Part shown: in pieces, positions 53,414-63,834 of the stretch
Layout: each line of letters starts with the position of its first letter
How positions within the stretch are numbered: the stretch's first letter is position 1
From: Patiria pectinifera
Lineage: Eukaryota; Echinodermata; Asteroidea; Valvatida; Asterinidae
Assembly (NCBI GenBank): GCA_029964075.1
Contig: CM057130.1
Coordinates: forward strand, 992,001-1,056,000
DNA: 64,000 nt
Direction: 5' to 3'
Notes under the pieces: model-generated
The model's input: only the letters and a program-made list of their open reading frames with translations
The model's database searches: none
Told to the model about the DNA's origin: nothing
Program-made: the position numbers and the translations under genes

Positions 53414-55659
53414 CTATAAATGAATGAATGATTAAACAAAAGAGGCATGAGATCAATAGTGTGGCTATTGGCACAACTATAATTGTTGTAATTTGACCCT
53501 TTTTGTGTTTTCATGCATCATTTCATGGTGTTTGCCATGTCTTTTACATTCTCTGTTTACATAATGTATAGGGGCCTATCTCTCGCTTTTTAAAATGATA
53601 TTGGGTATTTTTGCAGTTGTGCGGAAGTTTAAATGTTGCATGGAGTTTTAAATCATCATTACATGTTCATATTTTCAATATCTTTCTGAATTTTAAAATC
53701 TTGTGCATCTGGAGGAAAATGCTCGTGTTTTTTCCAAACTATGGTTGACGAAAAATAATATATACTTCTATTCTATTTTACTCTATTCTTTTCTGAACAA
53801 TGGGTTTGCAGTCCGTGTAGAGTCAGGTATATGACCTTAACAACTCAAAAATAGCGAACTGATAAAAATTTGAGGACTTTAAATCATCCAGTAATAAGTA
53901 TAAGAAAAAATATCTTTGATTTAAAAAAATAAGTACTGACCAAATAGGTGTTGGCGAATGCTATGATCAGGTCTGGGATGTCGTCGACGTAGGCATTGCA
54001 CTCCGCCTTGAAACCCGCAGGACACATGTAAGTACACGCGTACTGCCTCGCAATACTTTGCACAAAGTCCTGTAAGCAACATTTTGATTTCACACTTTGA
54101 TATCACATTTTTCTTTATACACTCAGTCAATACAGTCATTGCTTTATGATTCATGTGCATCCCCTGCATAGTGAAGCAAAGCAGTGAAACATAATCGAAC
54201 ACAAAACAAACGAGGGATACGAGTTTTTTTCAGTTTTGCATTATTCACTTATAGCAAAGTTGGCAATGTCATTTCGTAAAGTCGAACCTCAAGGAATGGA
54301 TAAAAAGTTCGAGGTGTGCAGAGGTCGATTTAAACAATTTTTCAATTTTTCTACAGCCATTTATCTAAACGTACGTGTATGTACATGTATCAGTATGAAA
54401 CTACATCTATAACTTGGTGGTAAATTCGGTTAAAAGTTTACCAATTTTTGTGGAGAATCGTACTCACCAACAATCCCTTGTCAACGCTCACGCTATACAC
54501 GAAGGTCATCATTTCTTCACAGGCCTTACACATAAAGTTCTCATCTTCATGTGCAGTCGATAATTTTTGGATCAGTTGGATGCCGTTAGCTAAAAAAAAA
54601 TGTAAACAGGCAAAGTCAAATAACTCCGTCTATTTAAATGTACAGCAACAGTCACAATTGAACTGGCTCTGGAAAAGCGGCAGGATATCAAGAAACAAAG
54701 CGAATCCCGGCTGCCCACACGTTGCAATTTTGTAAAATGATTTGTGGCGCTTGGGATGCTCTTTCACCCTTTTTCCCTTCTCTTTATTATTTTACATTAG
54801 GATACTTTTCCCACGATTCGTAAGAAATAAAATGAGGAAACCATAGGTTCGATTTAACAACATCCATTTTCTATATTTTTCATTTCTTTTCTATTCTTAT
54901 TGTGGAATAAATTCATATACTCTTTCTCACCAAGTTGGTGGATCATCCCAGCCGATTCGTCGCTGGAGGGAGTCTCTTGTTCTGCATACTGCACCTCCTC
55001 TTTCAGCGTCAGAACAAGATCTTGCGAATAGCAAAAAAATGTAAAGAAATATACCTTTAATTATAGAAGATGTGCCCATTGGAGGTGGGCATCAGGAAAA
55101 GGGTCCAGCAATTACGATATGAAAACTCAAGAACATCGTCAGTCACTTTGCATTGTAGTTTTCAAGCTGTCCCCATGCTAAGTTCAATTTCAATTTCAGC
55201 CCGAAAACACATTTTTTTTTATAAAAAGCTATTTTTTTGTGCTACCGATACAAAAGTAACAAAATTCATTTACTTTTTATAGACACAATGAACATTTGTT
55301 TTTAAAAATCCGCCTATATTTTAGTTATGGATTGTATTTACATATCTCGAGTTATTGCAGCCCAACAATAAATCAGGCGTATCTTTTTGTGCGGTATGGG
55401 CGCAAAATCTACATAAAATGCATTCACGTTTTCAGAGGATCGGAACGTCAATAATCGAAAAATGTAGCTTTTCCGGTTAAACAAAACTTCGTAAGGAGAA
55501 AAAAACCCGAATATACTGCAAAGGTAGAAACGTAGTTTTATCTCATTTAAAAAAAAAAGGAGATTTGTTTTCTCTGATCATGTCTCCCTATGTTTACTAA
55601 CCTTTCCCGCTCACCACCACGATGAACATGATCACCAAAATCCCAACGCTTTTGTCCAT
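53315..55659 (-). CDS. Secreted saposin-B-domain protein, five exons
   Basis: Five minus-strand exons (55659-55602, 55020-54931, 54589-54468, 54069-53941, 53413-53315) join to 165 residues. All borders are GT-AG and intron phases 1, 1, 0, 0 agree. Residues 1-18 (MDKSVGILVIMFIVVVSG) are a signal peptide. Residues 20-60 are an acidic linker. One saposin-B domain follows, with cysteines 70, 73, 102, 114, 138 and 142. Spacing 3-29-12-24-4 is close to the family pattern 3-29-11-24-6, and an extra Cys is at 106. Proteins of this fold bind lipids or membranes. Examples are lysosomal sphingolipid activators and NK-lysin-like or amoebapore-like antimicrobial peptides, and the sequence alone does not choose between them. 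The net charge is not strongly basic, which argues mildly against a pore-forming peptide. A TATA box lies upstream. Confidence 0.88.
53941..54069 (-). CDS. Saposin gene exon 4 (middle cysteines)
   Basis: 129 bases between GCTTACAG| and TATTTG|GTCAGT, phase 0 both sides. It carries the ACTYMC and AECNAYVDDIPDLIIAF blocks. The Cys-x-x-(Y/F)-V-D pattern and following hydrophobic helix are typical of saposin-B. Confidence 0.9.
54468..54589 (-). CDS. Saposin gene exon 3 (first Cys pair)
   Basis: 122 bases after a T-rich TTTTTTTTTAG| acceptor, ending TTGTTG|GTGAGT. It carries FMCKACEEMMTFVYS, the first helix with the CxxC of the saposin fold. Confidence 0.9.
54931..55020 (-). CDS. Saposin gene exon 2 (acidic linker)
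   Basis: 90 bases between ATTCGCAAG| and CAACTTG|GTGAGA. It encodes an acidic, Ser-containing segment (EEVQYAEQETPSSDES). Phase 1 in, phase 1 out. Confidence 0.85.
55602..55659 (-). CDS. Saposin gene exon 1 (signal peptide)
   Basis: 58 coding bases from the ATG at 55659 (context AAAATGG) to the donor GGGAAAG|GTTAGT, leaving in phase 1. It encodes the whole hydrophobic signal segment. Confidence 0.85.
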
Positions 55660-55760
55660 TTTACACAAGTTTTACTCTCTCTTGAGGAGACTGCACAAGG
55701 TTTCGACTTCAAGTGACTAGCTTCGAGCTCGCAATAAAGATTTCAGACCGCCGGCGGCAG

Positions 55761-55768
55761 TTTTTATA
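55761..55768 (-). promoter_or_regulatory. TATA box of the saposin gene
   Basis: TATAAAAA on the minus strand, 102 bases before the ATG. A transcription start around 55,735 would give a 5' leader of about 75 bases. Confidence 0.6.
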
Positions 55769-55799
55769 CCCCATGCAAGGGCTGATCCATGGCGTTGGT

Positions 55800-56150
55800 A
55801 GGGGTGCTACGTACCTCAGGGGTCTGTCAACTTCATCACAAAATATTGCAAACCTTCAATGCTTCACGCCTTTGGTCTTGTTTTATGCGGCAACTGAAAC
55901 GCCTCGATCGTCCGCCCTCCCCCAAAAAACTTTTCGATTGCAACACCCAGTCACCCCTTTTGGAAAAGAGGATCGGTCAGTGCCAAGTTTTTTTTAAATT
56001 ATTTTTGCACGCCTCCAGGAAGACAGGCAATGTCCCAAGTTATAGACTACAAACATTTTCTATCCAATCAAAAGCCTTGCAAATAAGGCGCTCCCATCAG
56101 GGCATCATCCAATCGTTCGTCAGATGTCGACCAATCTTACATTATGCTTT
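55800..56150. other. Upstream region, no gene seen
   Basis: The plus frame 55789-56229 is open but has no ATG context, domain or splice partner. It is treated as chance. Confidence 0.35.
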
Positions 56151-56152
56151 TA

Positions 56153-56360
56153 TTATAGGTTTTCCCGGCCAGTTTCACCAAGTTTTCATTCAATTTAATT
56201 TAACGCCTAGCTCATTCAATTTAGAATGAAATTGAAAGATCACACAGATCGGCATTCGACAGTAAAAAAATAAAAGAATTTAATTTCACTATGATCCGGG
56301 AATTCTATCGTCTTTTCGCTTCAATAAAATTAAAATTATCATATTGTTTATTCAATTTCG
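56153..56360. repeat. AGGTTTTCCCGGCC repeat and inverted AATTTA words
   Basis: TATAGGTTTTCCCGGCCAG near 56155 recurs as TTTAGGTTTTCCCGGCTAT near 61901 and GTAGGTTTTCGCGGCCAT near 63297. ATTCAATTT and AAATTGAAT words in both orientations follow. A dispersed repeat end is likely. Confidence 0.5.
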
Positions 56361-56369
56361 TCTGAACCA

Positions 56370-58110
56370 GCAGTAAGGGTTGATCGGGCATTCATTTTCA
56401 TTAATGGGCAAACATATTTCACATTTTGTCAAGCATCTGTTAAGAATTTCTGCCTATCCGTATTCCTATAAAATTCTGAATTATGTCAACGTAGAGGCTA
56501 TATAGGCTATATCTGACGTCTTCAATCCGTAGATGCACACCTCTGTTTCTTAACTGAGTGTTCAGACAGACATGAACAGGTATGAACCTACAGGAGTGGA
56601 GATGTGATGATCTGATGGAAGTGGCCCATGAATAAACATTACAGAAATTACCCTCGTTCCCGATGGTACATGTACAACCATTACCAAATATACATACCCC
56701 GATGTTGCTGCATCACTTGAAAATAACATGTACTTGTGCGTTTTTAACATGATGGTCCGGATTCGACGCATGAGGGCGCGCGTTATGTACCGTATACGTA
56801 TGCGCTGTGCGTGGATTTAGTATAGGCACAGACCGAGCGCAACCCAGACTTGGCCAAGTCTAGCAAAATAACGGACTTGGTGAATACAAACAAATTCAAA
56901 AGGATTGTATTTTGTTTGCGTATCCTACAAGAGTTAAACTCAAACTGTATTCTGTACAGGTATTGGCCAACATGGCATGGGGAACCGTCACGGTGAACCG
57001 TGACGATGCACGCTACAATAAAGTTGGGATCTTATAAGGATTGTAAAATGACCTCTTTAATAATTATTGTCGCCGGTACTTTCGGTGGTCTATTGGGTTA
57101 AAACATGTGCTCAATTCAACAAAGCAAGAATCGTGATGGGTTCGAATCTCACTGGAGATAAATACATGTTGATTATTTCCCTGCAGCCGGACCCGGGGAG
57201 TAAAAAGTATACTTTGCTTACCACCCATACGTGTTAGGGAAAACACGACAAAATATATATGTATTTCTTATTACGATTTTACTGTCAATAATTTTTATCT
57301 TGCTTGAATATGTGTTCTTTCATTCAACCTTCGGCCGCCATTTCACATTTTGGAAACAAAACTCAAGAAAACAGCCCCCCCCCCCAAAAAAAGGGCATAT
57401 CATGCACATTTGGAACTATGAAGAATTCAGACAATCCTGGCCAAATCTCACTGGGCCTCCAACCCCCCGGCCCCCGTTCAATGTTGTCTCTCATTGCGCG
57501 GTGTATGCTCCATCAGCTGGAGAGAACAACATTGACCGGGGGAGCGGGGGAGTGGGTGACCGTGGCAGGCTCAGGAAGTGTCCCAACCATTTTGGCCGGG
57601 ATTGTAGGTCCGTGATTCAAATGGTATGGCTTTCCCAGTGGAATCTTTAAAACTCAGGATGTTACGCCCATAATATTGGTAAAATCCATAAAATATAATA
57701 AACACTTGACAGAGCTTGAGTCACAGGATCCTGTAAGTATTATTTCATCACATCCATGTCCTGGTATTCTTAGTTAAATCTAGACCAACATGTTAAAACG
57801 TACATGTAGGGCCTACATGTTATTTTTTTTATGTGATGCAGCAACCCAGACTTGGTCAATCTGCCAAGCGTATATACGCGCTTGTTTGTTCCATGTTTCT
57901 ACACAGTCTATGGAGATTAATTTTCGCTGTGATTGTCTTCTACCCATTTGGGTAGAAGCCAATCATAGCACAGCATTTCAGGTAATTAGCCTTTTTATTC
58001 CTAAAAACGCCCCCAGATTGTTTTGATATTATGCCTTGCAGGCAATCAGCGTTGTCTGCGTATTCGCCATAGAGCTAGAGCGCTAACTCGTCATTCTGCG
58101 CGCGGAGACG
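56370..58110. other. No gene seen
   Basis: It contains a hairpin-like CACGGTGAACCGTG (56989-57002) and C-tract at about 57377. Overlapping plus frames at 57231-57650 lack exon borders. Confidence 0.35.
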
Positions 58111-58120
58111 CTTTGAAGCT

Positions 58121-58878
58121 ATAGATATAGAATAAAAAGACTAGATCGACAGCGCGTGCATACGCACGGCCTTGCCTGGAGGGTCACGTGCTGGAGGAAA
58201 GATACAAATTGCGCGCTAGACGTGACGAACGCAACGCCGTTTACGCCCACATTGCGAGTACATTTTCTGTTACTTGCGACCTTCAATGCTAATAATTATA
58301 CACAAGAGAATAAATAAGATAACATCTTTCCCATAATGTTAAAACCCCAGTCTACTCTTGTATATTTCAATCAGTATCACTTGAACATGGATGCTAATGA
58401 TTATGACTCGGGCCTACTTAGCAAAATTGGTTTAAAACAGGTTTACTTTGCAGAAACTAAACTGATTATCCCGTAGCCGAAATGAAAAGCCGCACGCCAA
58501 CGTGTTTCGTGCGTGAGCGCATCGCGTAAATACTCGGTGCGCATTTCTAGCTTCGCGCGCGTTGAGCTAGGTCACGTGCTGGAGGAAAGATACATTTAGC
58601 TCCATAGACCGCTTGCAGACACGTTCGATAATCGAAGCGCGAAGGCGCACGACGCCATGTTGTGGGACAAGCGTATATCTATCCATGCACATTTTGTCCC
58701 ACAACATGGCGAATGCACCTTCGCGCGTCAATTATCGATCGCGTCTGCAAGCGGTCTATTACTTTACGTTCATTTGTTGCGCGTCCACGAGAGACAACAA
58801 AAATGGCGGAGATTTATCGCACTGTGAATAGGCGCGCGTGGACGCGCTGCCGATCTAGTCTTTTTATTCTATATCTAT
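58121..58878. mobile_element. 758-bp inverted-repeat element
   Basis: The ends ATAGATATAGAATAAAAAGA and its reverse complement extend with a few mismatches to CTAGATCG(A/G)CAGCGCGT, about 35 bp. Flanks GAAGCT and GAAGTT may be a 6-bp duplication with one change. GTCACGTGCTGGAGGAAAGA occurs twice inside (about 58184 and 58571). No protein. Confidence 0.7.
58604..58759. repeat. Large inverted repeat, about 67-bp arms
   Basis: ATAGACCGCTTGCAGAC at 58604 and GTCTGCAAGCGGTCTAT ending at 58759 begin arms that meet at ACATGGCG..TTTGTCCC and CCATGTTGTGGGACAA. Several mismatches and a 23-base loop. Nested in the 758-bp element. Confidence 0.85.
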
Positions 58879-58879
58879 G

Positions 58880-59730
58880 AAGTTGATTTTCCCGGGTATT
58901 CACAAGGTTACAGGTACATTGTTAGTATCTTCCCATGAAAAACAGACCCAATTACCGAAAAAGAAATGCACAGTTGTGTGGCTCTATTAATAATAGGAAG
59001 ACATAACCACGATATTGACAACCAGTACCAGCAAGTTCTGAATGTTCTTCCCCCTCATACCGGTATATGTCATACACTGTTAACATTTAATTCACAACTT
59101 CTTGCCTTCCAGGTTCAATAGGGAAAGATTCTCATATGAATTATGATATCTGGTCATCAGTTTTCTCTTCAGTTACCTAGTACTAGTACCAGCATAGCTG
59201 CATGGAACTAGGCCTGTGGTATCAGCCATCAGAAAGAGGTAGGCCTATGTCCTCACAAATATAATTTAGCAGGGAAACATTCAAGTAAATTAGGCCTAGG
59301 CTAGGCCTACTGAACAAACACTAGCATGCTTTAATAGAACTTGAATTTTCAGACCAGATACGGTTTTTGCATAATAAGATTATGAATTAAAATGGCCAAA
59401 TATGCGAATCTTTCCTTCTATAGGCCTATATTTTTTTTTAGAGATACATACATTTATTTCGATGCCGCATAAAGGACGATACATAATGTTATATATTCAA
59501 ATTGGCAATACATGTACATATATATATATTTACAATAGTGAACATTAACTAAATGGCAGCATCTAGGTCCGGGGTGAAGCATAAGCTTTTGTTCCCCAGC
59601 CTATGGACAGACAGACAAGTGACAGACATACATGGAAAGACAGAGCACAAACACCGGTGTAAGACAGTAATCAAGGCAGTTATTATCCCTATTACATTGT
59701 TTTAGTAAGAAATAAAAAATTGATTTTTTA
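58880..59730. other. No gene seen
   Basis: Several AGGCCTA words and a TTATTTCGATGCCGCATAAA stretch near 59455 that may be a LINE tail on the minus strand. Confidence 0.35.
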
Positions 59731-59735
59731 GTTTT

Positions 59736-60050
59736 CTAGCAAAAATAAATTAAAAAAAAACAAAGGCTGCAAAATGTGCCAAAAGTGTGACCGCATTTGC
59801 GGTCTCCATTGTATGTTGACCCCAGGTGGGCACCTGGGGTCAGCATAAAAATGGAAACCGCAAACGTCACAATTGCGTGGGAAGCTGGATGTTGGAAGGG
59901 GGTTGAAACTGTTGATTGAGCAACTCCAGACAGAGTAAGTCCAAATGCAATAGCAGATAAACTCACTGAAGAGGAAAAGAGCACGATACCTTCCATTGAC
60001 AACTTTCTTTCGACAATAATAACTCTTTCAATCCGGTTCCTCACATCCAT
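59736..60050 (-). CDS. Possible small membrane protein, unknown
   Basis: An ATG-initiated minus-strand frame of 104 codons begins MDVRNRIERVIIVERKLSME. Hydrophobic stretches follow near residues 20-42 (IVLFSSSVSLSAIAFGLTL) and 60-72, and a third at the C-terminus. The basic N-terminus followed by two membrane-like helices is suggestive. However, the C-terminal part overlaps a hairpin, possible donors exist near residue 70, and no family is recognised. Confidence 0.25.
   Translation of the reverse strand: MDVRNRIERVIIVERKLSMEGIVLFSSSVSLSAIAFGLTLSGVAQSTVSTPFQHPASHAIVTFAVSIFMLTPGAHLGSTYNGDRKCGHTFGTFCSLCFFLIYFC
59818..59841. other. Hairpin GACCCCAGGTG / CACCTGGGGTC
   Basis: 11-bp perfect arms, two-base centre. 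Confidence 0.9.
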
Positions 60051-60570
60051 TCATGAGGAGATGGAAGCCACCAGGCCGCAATACAGGGTTCAAAATGAAT
60101 TTGACCGAATACGAAAAATGTTTTTGAAATATTTGGCTTCATTTTAATAAAGAAATTAGGGATCATAAAGCACATCTTATATACTTGTAACTGTGAAAAA
60201 TGTCACATATTACCACGTTATATCTTTTTCAATGAAAGGATCACAAAACTCGGCTGTCTACCACTAATCATTTTGTTCTACGAACTGATGAATACCCGTG
60301 GCGTTGAGTACCATGACACATGGACATTTCCCCACCTCCATGAATGAATGAGAACTTGTAAAGTAAAACAATTCAAAAATCGCCTTCGATATTTCGGGGG
60401 GAAAAGTTAGCATTGATTTATTTCAGTATTGCTTTCCTTTTTCAAATGAGTTGAAGAACATGTATGCTCTATAAAGAAAATGCTTGATTCAAATTCGAGT
60501 GGTGTTTCAAATTCGATTGCTCTTTTAAGAAACATCTTTAATCCGCGTCACTTTTTTGACTCAAGGTTAA

Positions 60571-60589
60571 TGACGTCGCAGAGTATAAA
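60571..60589 (+). promoter_or_regulatory. CRE half-site and TATA box
   Basis: TGACGTCG at 60571-60578 and TATAAA at 60584-60589 lie 82 bases before the ATG at 60666, a compact core-promoter arrangement. Confidence 0.5.
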
Positions 60590-60665
60590 GCCTCATCCCG
60601 AGTGACTGCTGTGTGTTCCATTCCTAAGTAAAGACTTGACTTATGCATATATCTACGGCGTAATC

Positions 60666-60851
60666 ATGGAGAATTATGTCATGATTATTGGGAGATGCAT
60701 GTATTTATTCCTTTATGCTTTTGTATTACTAAGTGCAATGTGGTGTACGGGGAGAAATATGTACGACTGGGGTGAACAAAGATCCTTCCACAGCGAAAAC
60801 TCTTCGGCTTTTATTCCTAAATTTAAAGTGACGACTTTCCCAAAAAGTTGA
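60666..60851 (+). CDS. Candidate small secreted peptide, 61 residues
   Basis: The ATG at 60666 (ATCATGG) opens a 61-codon frame ending TGA 60849-60851. Residues 1-28 (MENYVMIIGRCMYLFLYAFV..) form a signal-peptide-like hydrophobic segment. A polar remainder includes NMYDWGEQRSFHSENSS and a basic FKVTTFPKS end. It has no Cys after the signal region and no obvious dibasic cleavage site, so a classic neuropeptide precursor is not proven. TATA and CRE-like sites stand at the right distance upstream. No polyadenylation signal is close by. The family is not recognised. Confidence 0.4.
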   Translation: MENYVMIIGRCMYLFLYAFVLLSAMWCTGRNMYDWGEQRSFHSENSSAFIPKFKVTTFPKS

Positions 60852-60949
60852 TGCTTATCCAGAGTGCAGTGACACTGTTTGATAAAGTCTTCATTAATAC
60901 CGCACCTGTAAAAAAACACACAATAGAAATAAGGTTACTATTCACGTAC

Positions 60950-61640
60950 ATCACCATGATAAAACTTGGCCAGGGGTCCCACCAACCCATTGTGATACAG
61001 GATGATGTTACAAAGCAAACCCACTACAGGTAGCTAGTAGAAATAAGATTACTGGATACATCACTAGGACAAAATAATGGACGGAATAGTTAACAAAAAA
61101 AAAAAATGAAACAAAAAAAATGTACAGTTATCTTACTTCTTTTTTTAACCATGGTTTAAAAAAGAAGTAAAATAACTGTACATTTTGTGTACATGTACAT
61201 AATCAAGGATGAAAAAATGGCCAGGGTTTTCCTTATGGGTGGTTAACCCATTGTGATAAAAGAATGTAAAAGAAAAACCTTATGTGCAGTACTAAGAACA
61301 AACATTAAAACGATTGCTGAATACATCACCGTGAAAAAAAAATGGCCAGGGGTTCTCCTATGGGTGGTTAACCCATTCATGTACAAACGTAAAAATAAGC
61401 CACTTGCATGGGTTAAAAATATAGGATGAGATCATTGTATAAATCGCCATGACAAAAAAAGCCAGGGGTTCTCCTGTCATCACCATGAACAAAGGCCAGG
61501 GGTTCTCCTGTCATGCCTATCCTTACCCTATCGATATACACAAAAGCAAAACCACTGCAGGCACGATGAACAAAAAGAATGATTACACAAGGGTTCCCTT
61601 TCTGGCGGTGAAGCCATTGGTTCAGGATTGTGATAAAGAC
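60950..61640. repeat. Degenerate tandem repeat with GGCCAGGGGTTCTCC core
   Basis: About six imperfect units of about 60-140 bp share (A)TGGCCAGGGGTTCTCC, TATGGGTGGTTAACCCATT and GTACAAACGTAAA-like segments. Cores lie near 60967, 61218, 61343, 61459, 61492 and 61588. Confidence 0.65.
61121..61182. other. 62-bp near-perfect palindrome
   Basis: 31-bp arms starting TGTACAGTTATCTTACTTC meet with no loop at AACCATGGTT. Two or three mismatches. It lies inside the degenerate tandem repeat. Confidence 0.92.
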
Positions 61641-61649
61641 AAACATAAC

Positions 61650-62100
61650 AGGTAGCGTTCTAACTAAGCAAAACTAAAATAACAAGTAACAAACAAGAAA
61701 AATTAAACGGCAGGAGTCTATCTAGTCCCACCCAGTCTTAGTGAGAGTTATTGTTGATATACCATGAAAACTAGGCTAAAAGGAAATTTATGAAGATTAC
61801 TTGAGATAGCAGAAGTAAATTTTGAATGATAAAAACTATTTAAAAAAAAAAAGGTGTCTTAAAGTACACAATCGCATCGCAGATTTGACAAACTTTAATT
61901 TAGGTTTTCCCGGCTATTTTGAAACATTTCTCATTCAAATTCACCAACTCTAACATTCAAGTTCGCCCACGAAAAATTGCAATGGCTTTTACCAAAACCA
62001 AGTAAGTCATTCACCATTCAATTTTAAAGTTTGGTCACCCTCTTTAGTCACCGGGTCGAGAATATTTGTCAGTACAGAATAAAATCGTCTAAGTTGTTGC
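61650..62100. other. No gene seen
   Basis: AT-rich, with the AGGTTTTCCCGGCT repeat end near 61903. Confidence 0.35.
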
Positions 62101-62111
62101 CGAATGGCAGC

Positions 62112-62167
62112 ATTCAGAGATCAAATTCGTCTTACGCAAATCAATAAGACGAATTTGATTTCTGAAT
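62112..62167. other. Hairpin with about 23-bp arms
   Basis: ATTCAGAGATCAAATTCGTC.. is answered by GACGAATTTGATTTCTGAAT with one mismatch and about a 10-base loop. Confidence 0.9.
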
Positions 62168-62169
62168 AA

Positions 62170-63290
62170 CAAGGTCTAGCTAGACGAGACGAAATCAAAT
62201 TCTCCGGGACGAAAACGTTTGCTCATTGTTTGAATTTGCTTGAACTGAGTTTGAAAATTTTCCGACAAAAGACGAAATTAAACATTGGAAGTGCTCTTAA
62301 TCGATGTTGATGGACGAATTTGAATATTAGAAATGGTGAATTCGAATGATTTCGAAGAATTTTAGGTGTCACTCCTTTTTAAAAAGTTCTTTAGGGCTAT
62401 AAGAATATGTCTTCCGAGTTTAGTGCTTTGGACCAATCGGTCACGATCGTATCAAAAATTGGATCTCAGCCACCTGAGTATAGACATTGTTCTGTTCTTA
62501 TGAAAATTGGAGGTTGGTTTTTGTACCAGACTACAAGTTGCCGAAAACAGACCGTGGGGGAATGAACTTCTTCATGTTGAGGTAATGCAGCGAATGACTG
62601 TAGTACACAATCACAGTAGAGAATGATCTTAGACGAGTAACTGTATGATTTTACAGAGCACATCCTCTTTTACACAAATCCATTATAATCTCATTGCACT
62701 TTGTACCTGATCACGTAGGGCCATACTGTTACAACCAACAGATACAAGCTGACACCCTTCTCCCAACTTTGACTGATGTACATCGTTAAAGAACACTAAT
62801 GAATCTCAGACCCCGAATGCCGATCTGAGGGACTCAATTACCAAAGGAAGAACATGAAAGACAAGAATGTACGGTTTTTGGTTCAAAACTTTCAAACGAA
62901 AGGATTTGAATTGAAAGTTTCTTGGCTGTTGTAGCTCAGCTCGCTAAGTCTAAAGAACCAGATGGAATTGTCATTTTAGTTCATGTAAAAGTTCAGTGTC
63001 TCTTTCAACCTGTCTGAACATGAAGGTATGGAATGACTATACATTGCATAAAAACATTATATTCATCGACAATTTCAATTGAACAAAAACAACACCATTC
63101 TGTTATGACAGGTTAAATTGATCTCACTGGCGATACTAATCGAACTTATTTCATCACATTTCCCCCAGAGAATTAAGTGTTATATAAATAGATATTAACA
63201 CGAAAACAAGTTGTGATTGTATAACATTCTAAATTTGAAGGATTCCACTGCAAAAGCCATTGTCATTTGATCGAGTTAATGTCAGAGACC
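62170..63290. other. No gene seen
   Basis: GAATTTGAA-rich to 62350, then ordinary AT-rich sequence. The minus frame 62466-62663 lacks support. Confidence 0.35.
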
Positions 63291-63350
63291 CTGTAAGTAG
63301 GTTTTCGCGGCCATTTTTCCAATTTTTTTTTCTAATCCGATTGTCAATGA

Positions 63351-63431
63351 ACCTGCGACCTCCGGATAACCGTTTCGGTTAGAGCACAGGATCGGTTGTC
63401 CGGAGGTCGCAGGTTCAAGTCCCGCTCCAGT
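63351..63431 (+). repeat. tRNA-like sequence with long inverted repeat (SINE or tRNA pseudogene)
   Basis: GGTTAGAGCAC at 63377 resembles a tRNA D-arm end. GGTTCAAGTCC at 63412-63422 fits the B box, and CCCGCTCCAGTCA follows like a T-stem and acceptor end. The 5' acceptor strand does not pair with the 3' one. Instead, 63351-63371 is the reverse complement of 63394-63414 at 20 of 21 positions, so the sequence folds mainly into a single long hairpin. It cannot be a normal tRNA. Confidence 0.55.
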
Positions 63432-63629
63432 CAGTTTCTTTGTTCAACTTTTTAAGACTGTTTGATTGATATATTTTCCTCTGAGGTTATTTTCCCTCCA
63501 AAAATCTTAATGACTGTAAAATTTATAATGAAACAAATTAACTGATATGAGGGATACAAGATGTAACAAAACAATGAAATGAAAAGGGCTAAGGAAATTT
63601 CTTTTTCATTGTTGATCTTTTCTACTTGT

Positions 63630-63806
63630 TTAAGCGTTTGAGCATGGGGCATCTTTACGTTGACGATTTCTTGACGTGCAAGACATCGGGGAATGTATTT
63701 TCGGCAATGGTAGTACCATCGGGAGCAGTTCTCTTTGGGTAATTTCTCCAATGTTTTCTTGGGCCACTTCAATCAGACGATCCCAATTCCACTCCCTTAG
63801 GTTCAT
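63630..63806 (-). CDS. Short open frame, uncertain
   Basis: An ATG-initiated minus-strand frame of 58 codons begins MNLREWNWDRLIEVAQENIG. A competing frame over the same bases is also open and Cys/Arg-rich. Without exon borders or a recognised domain neither can be preferred. Confidence 0.2.
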   Translation of the reverse strand: MNLREWNWDRLIEVAQENIGEITQRELLPMVLPLPKIHSPMSCTSRNRQRKDAPCSNA

Positions 63807-63834
63807 TCATGCGTATGTCTGTCTGAACACTTAA

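Noticed and set aside
63351-63431. Functional tRNA gene
   Set aside because: The acceptor strands do not pair, the anticodon loop lacks the conserved U33, and a competing 21-bp hairpin dominates.
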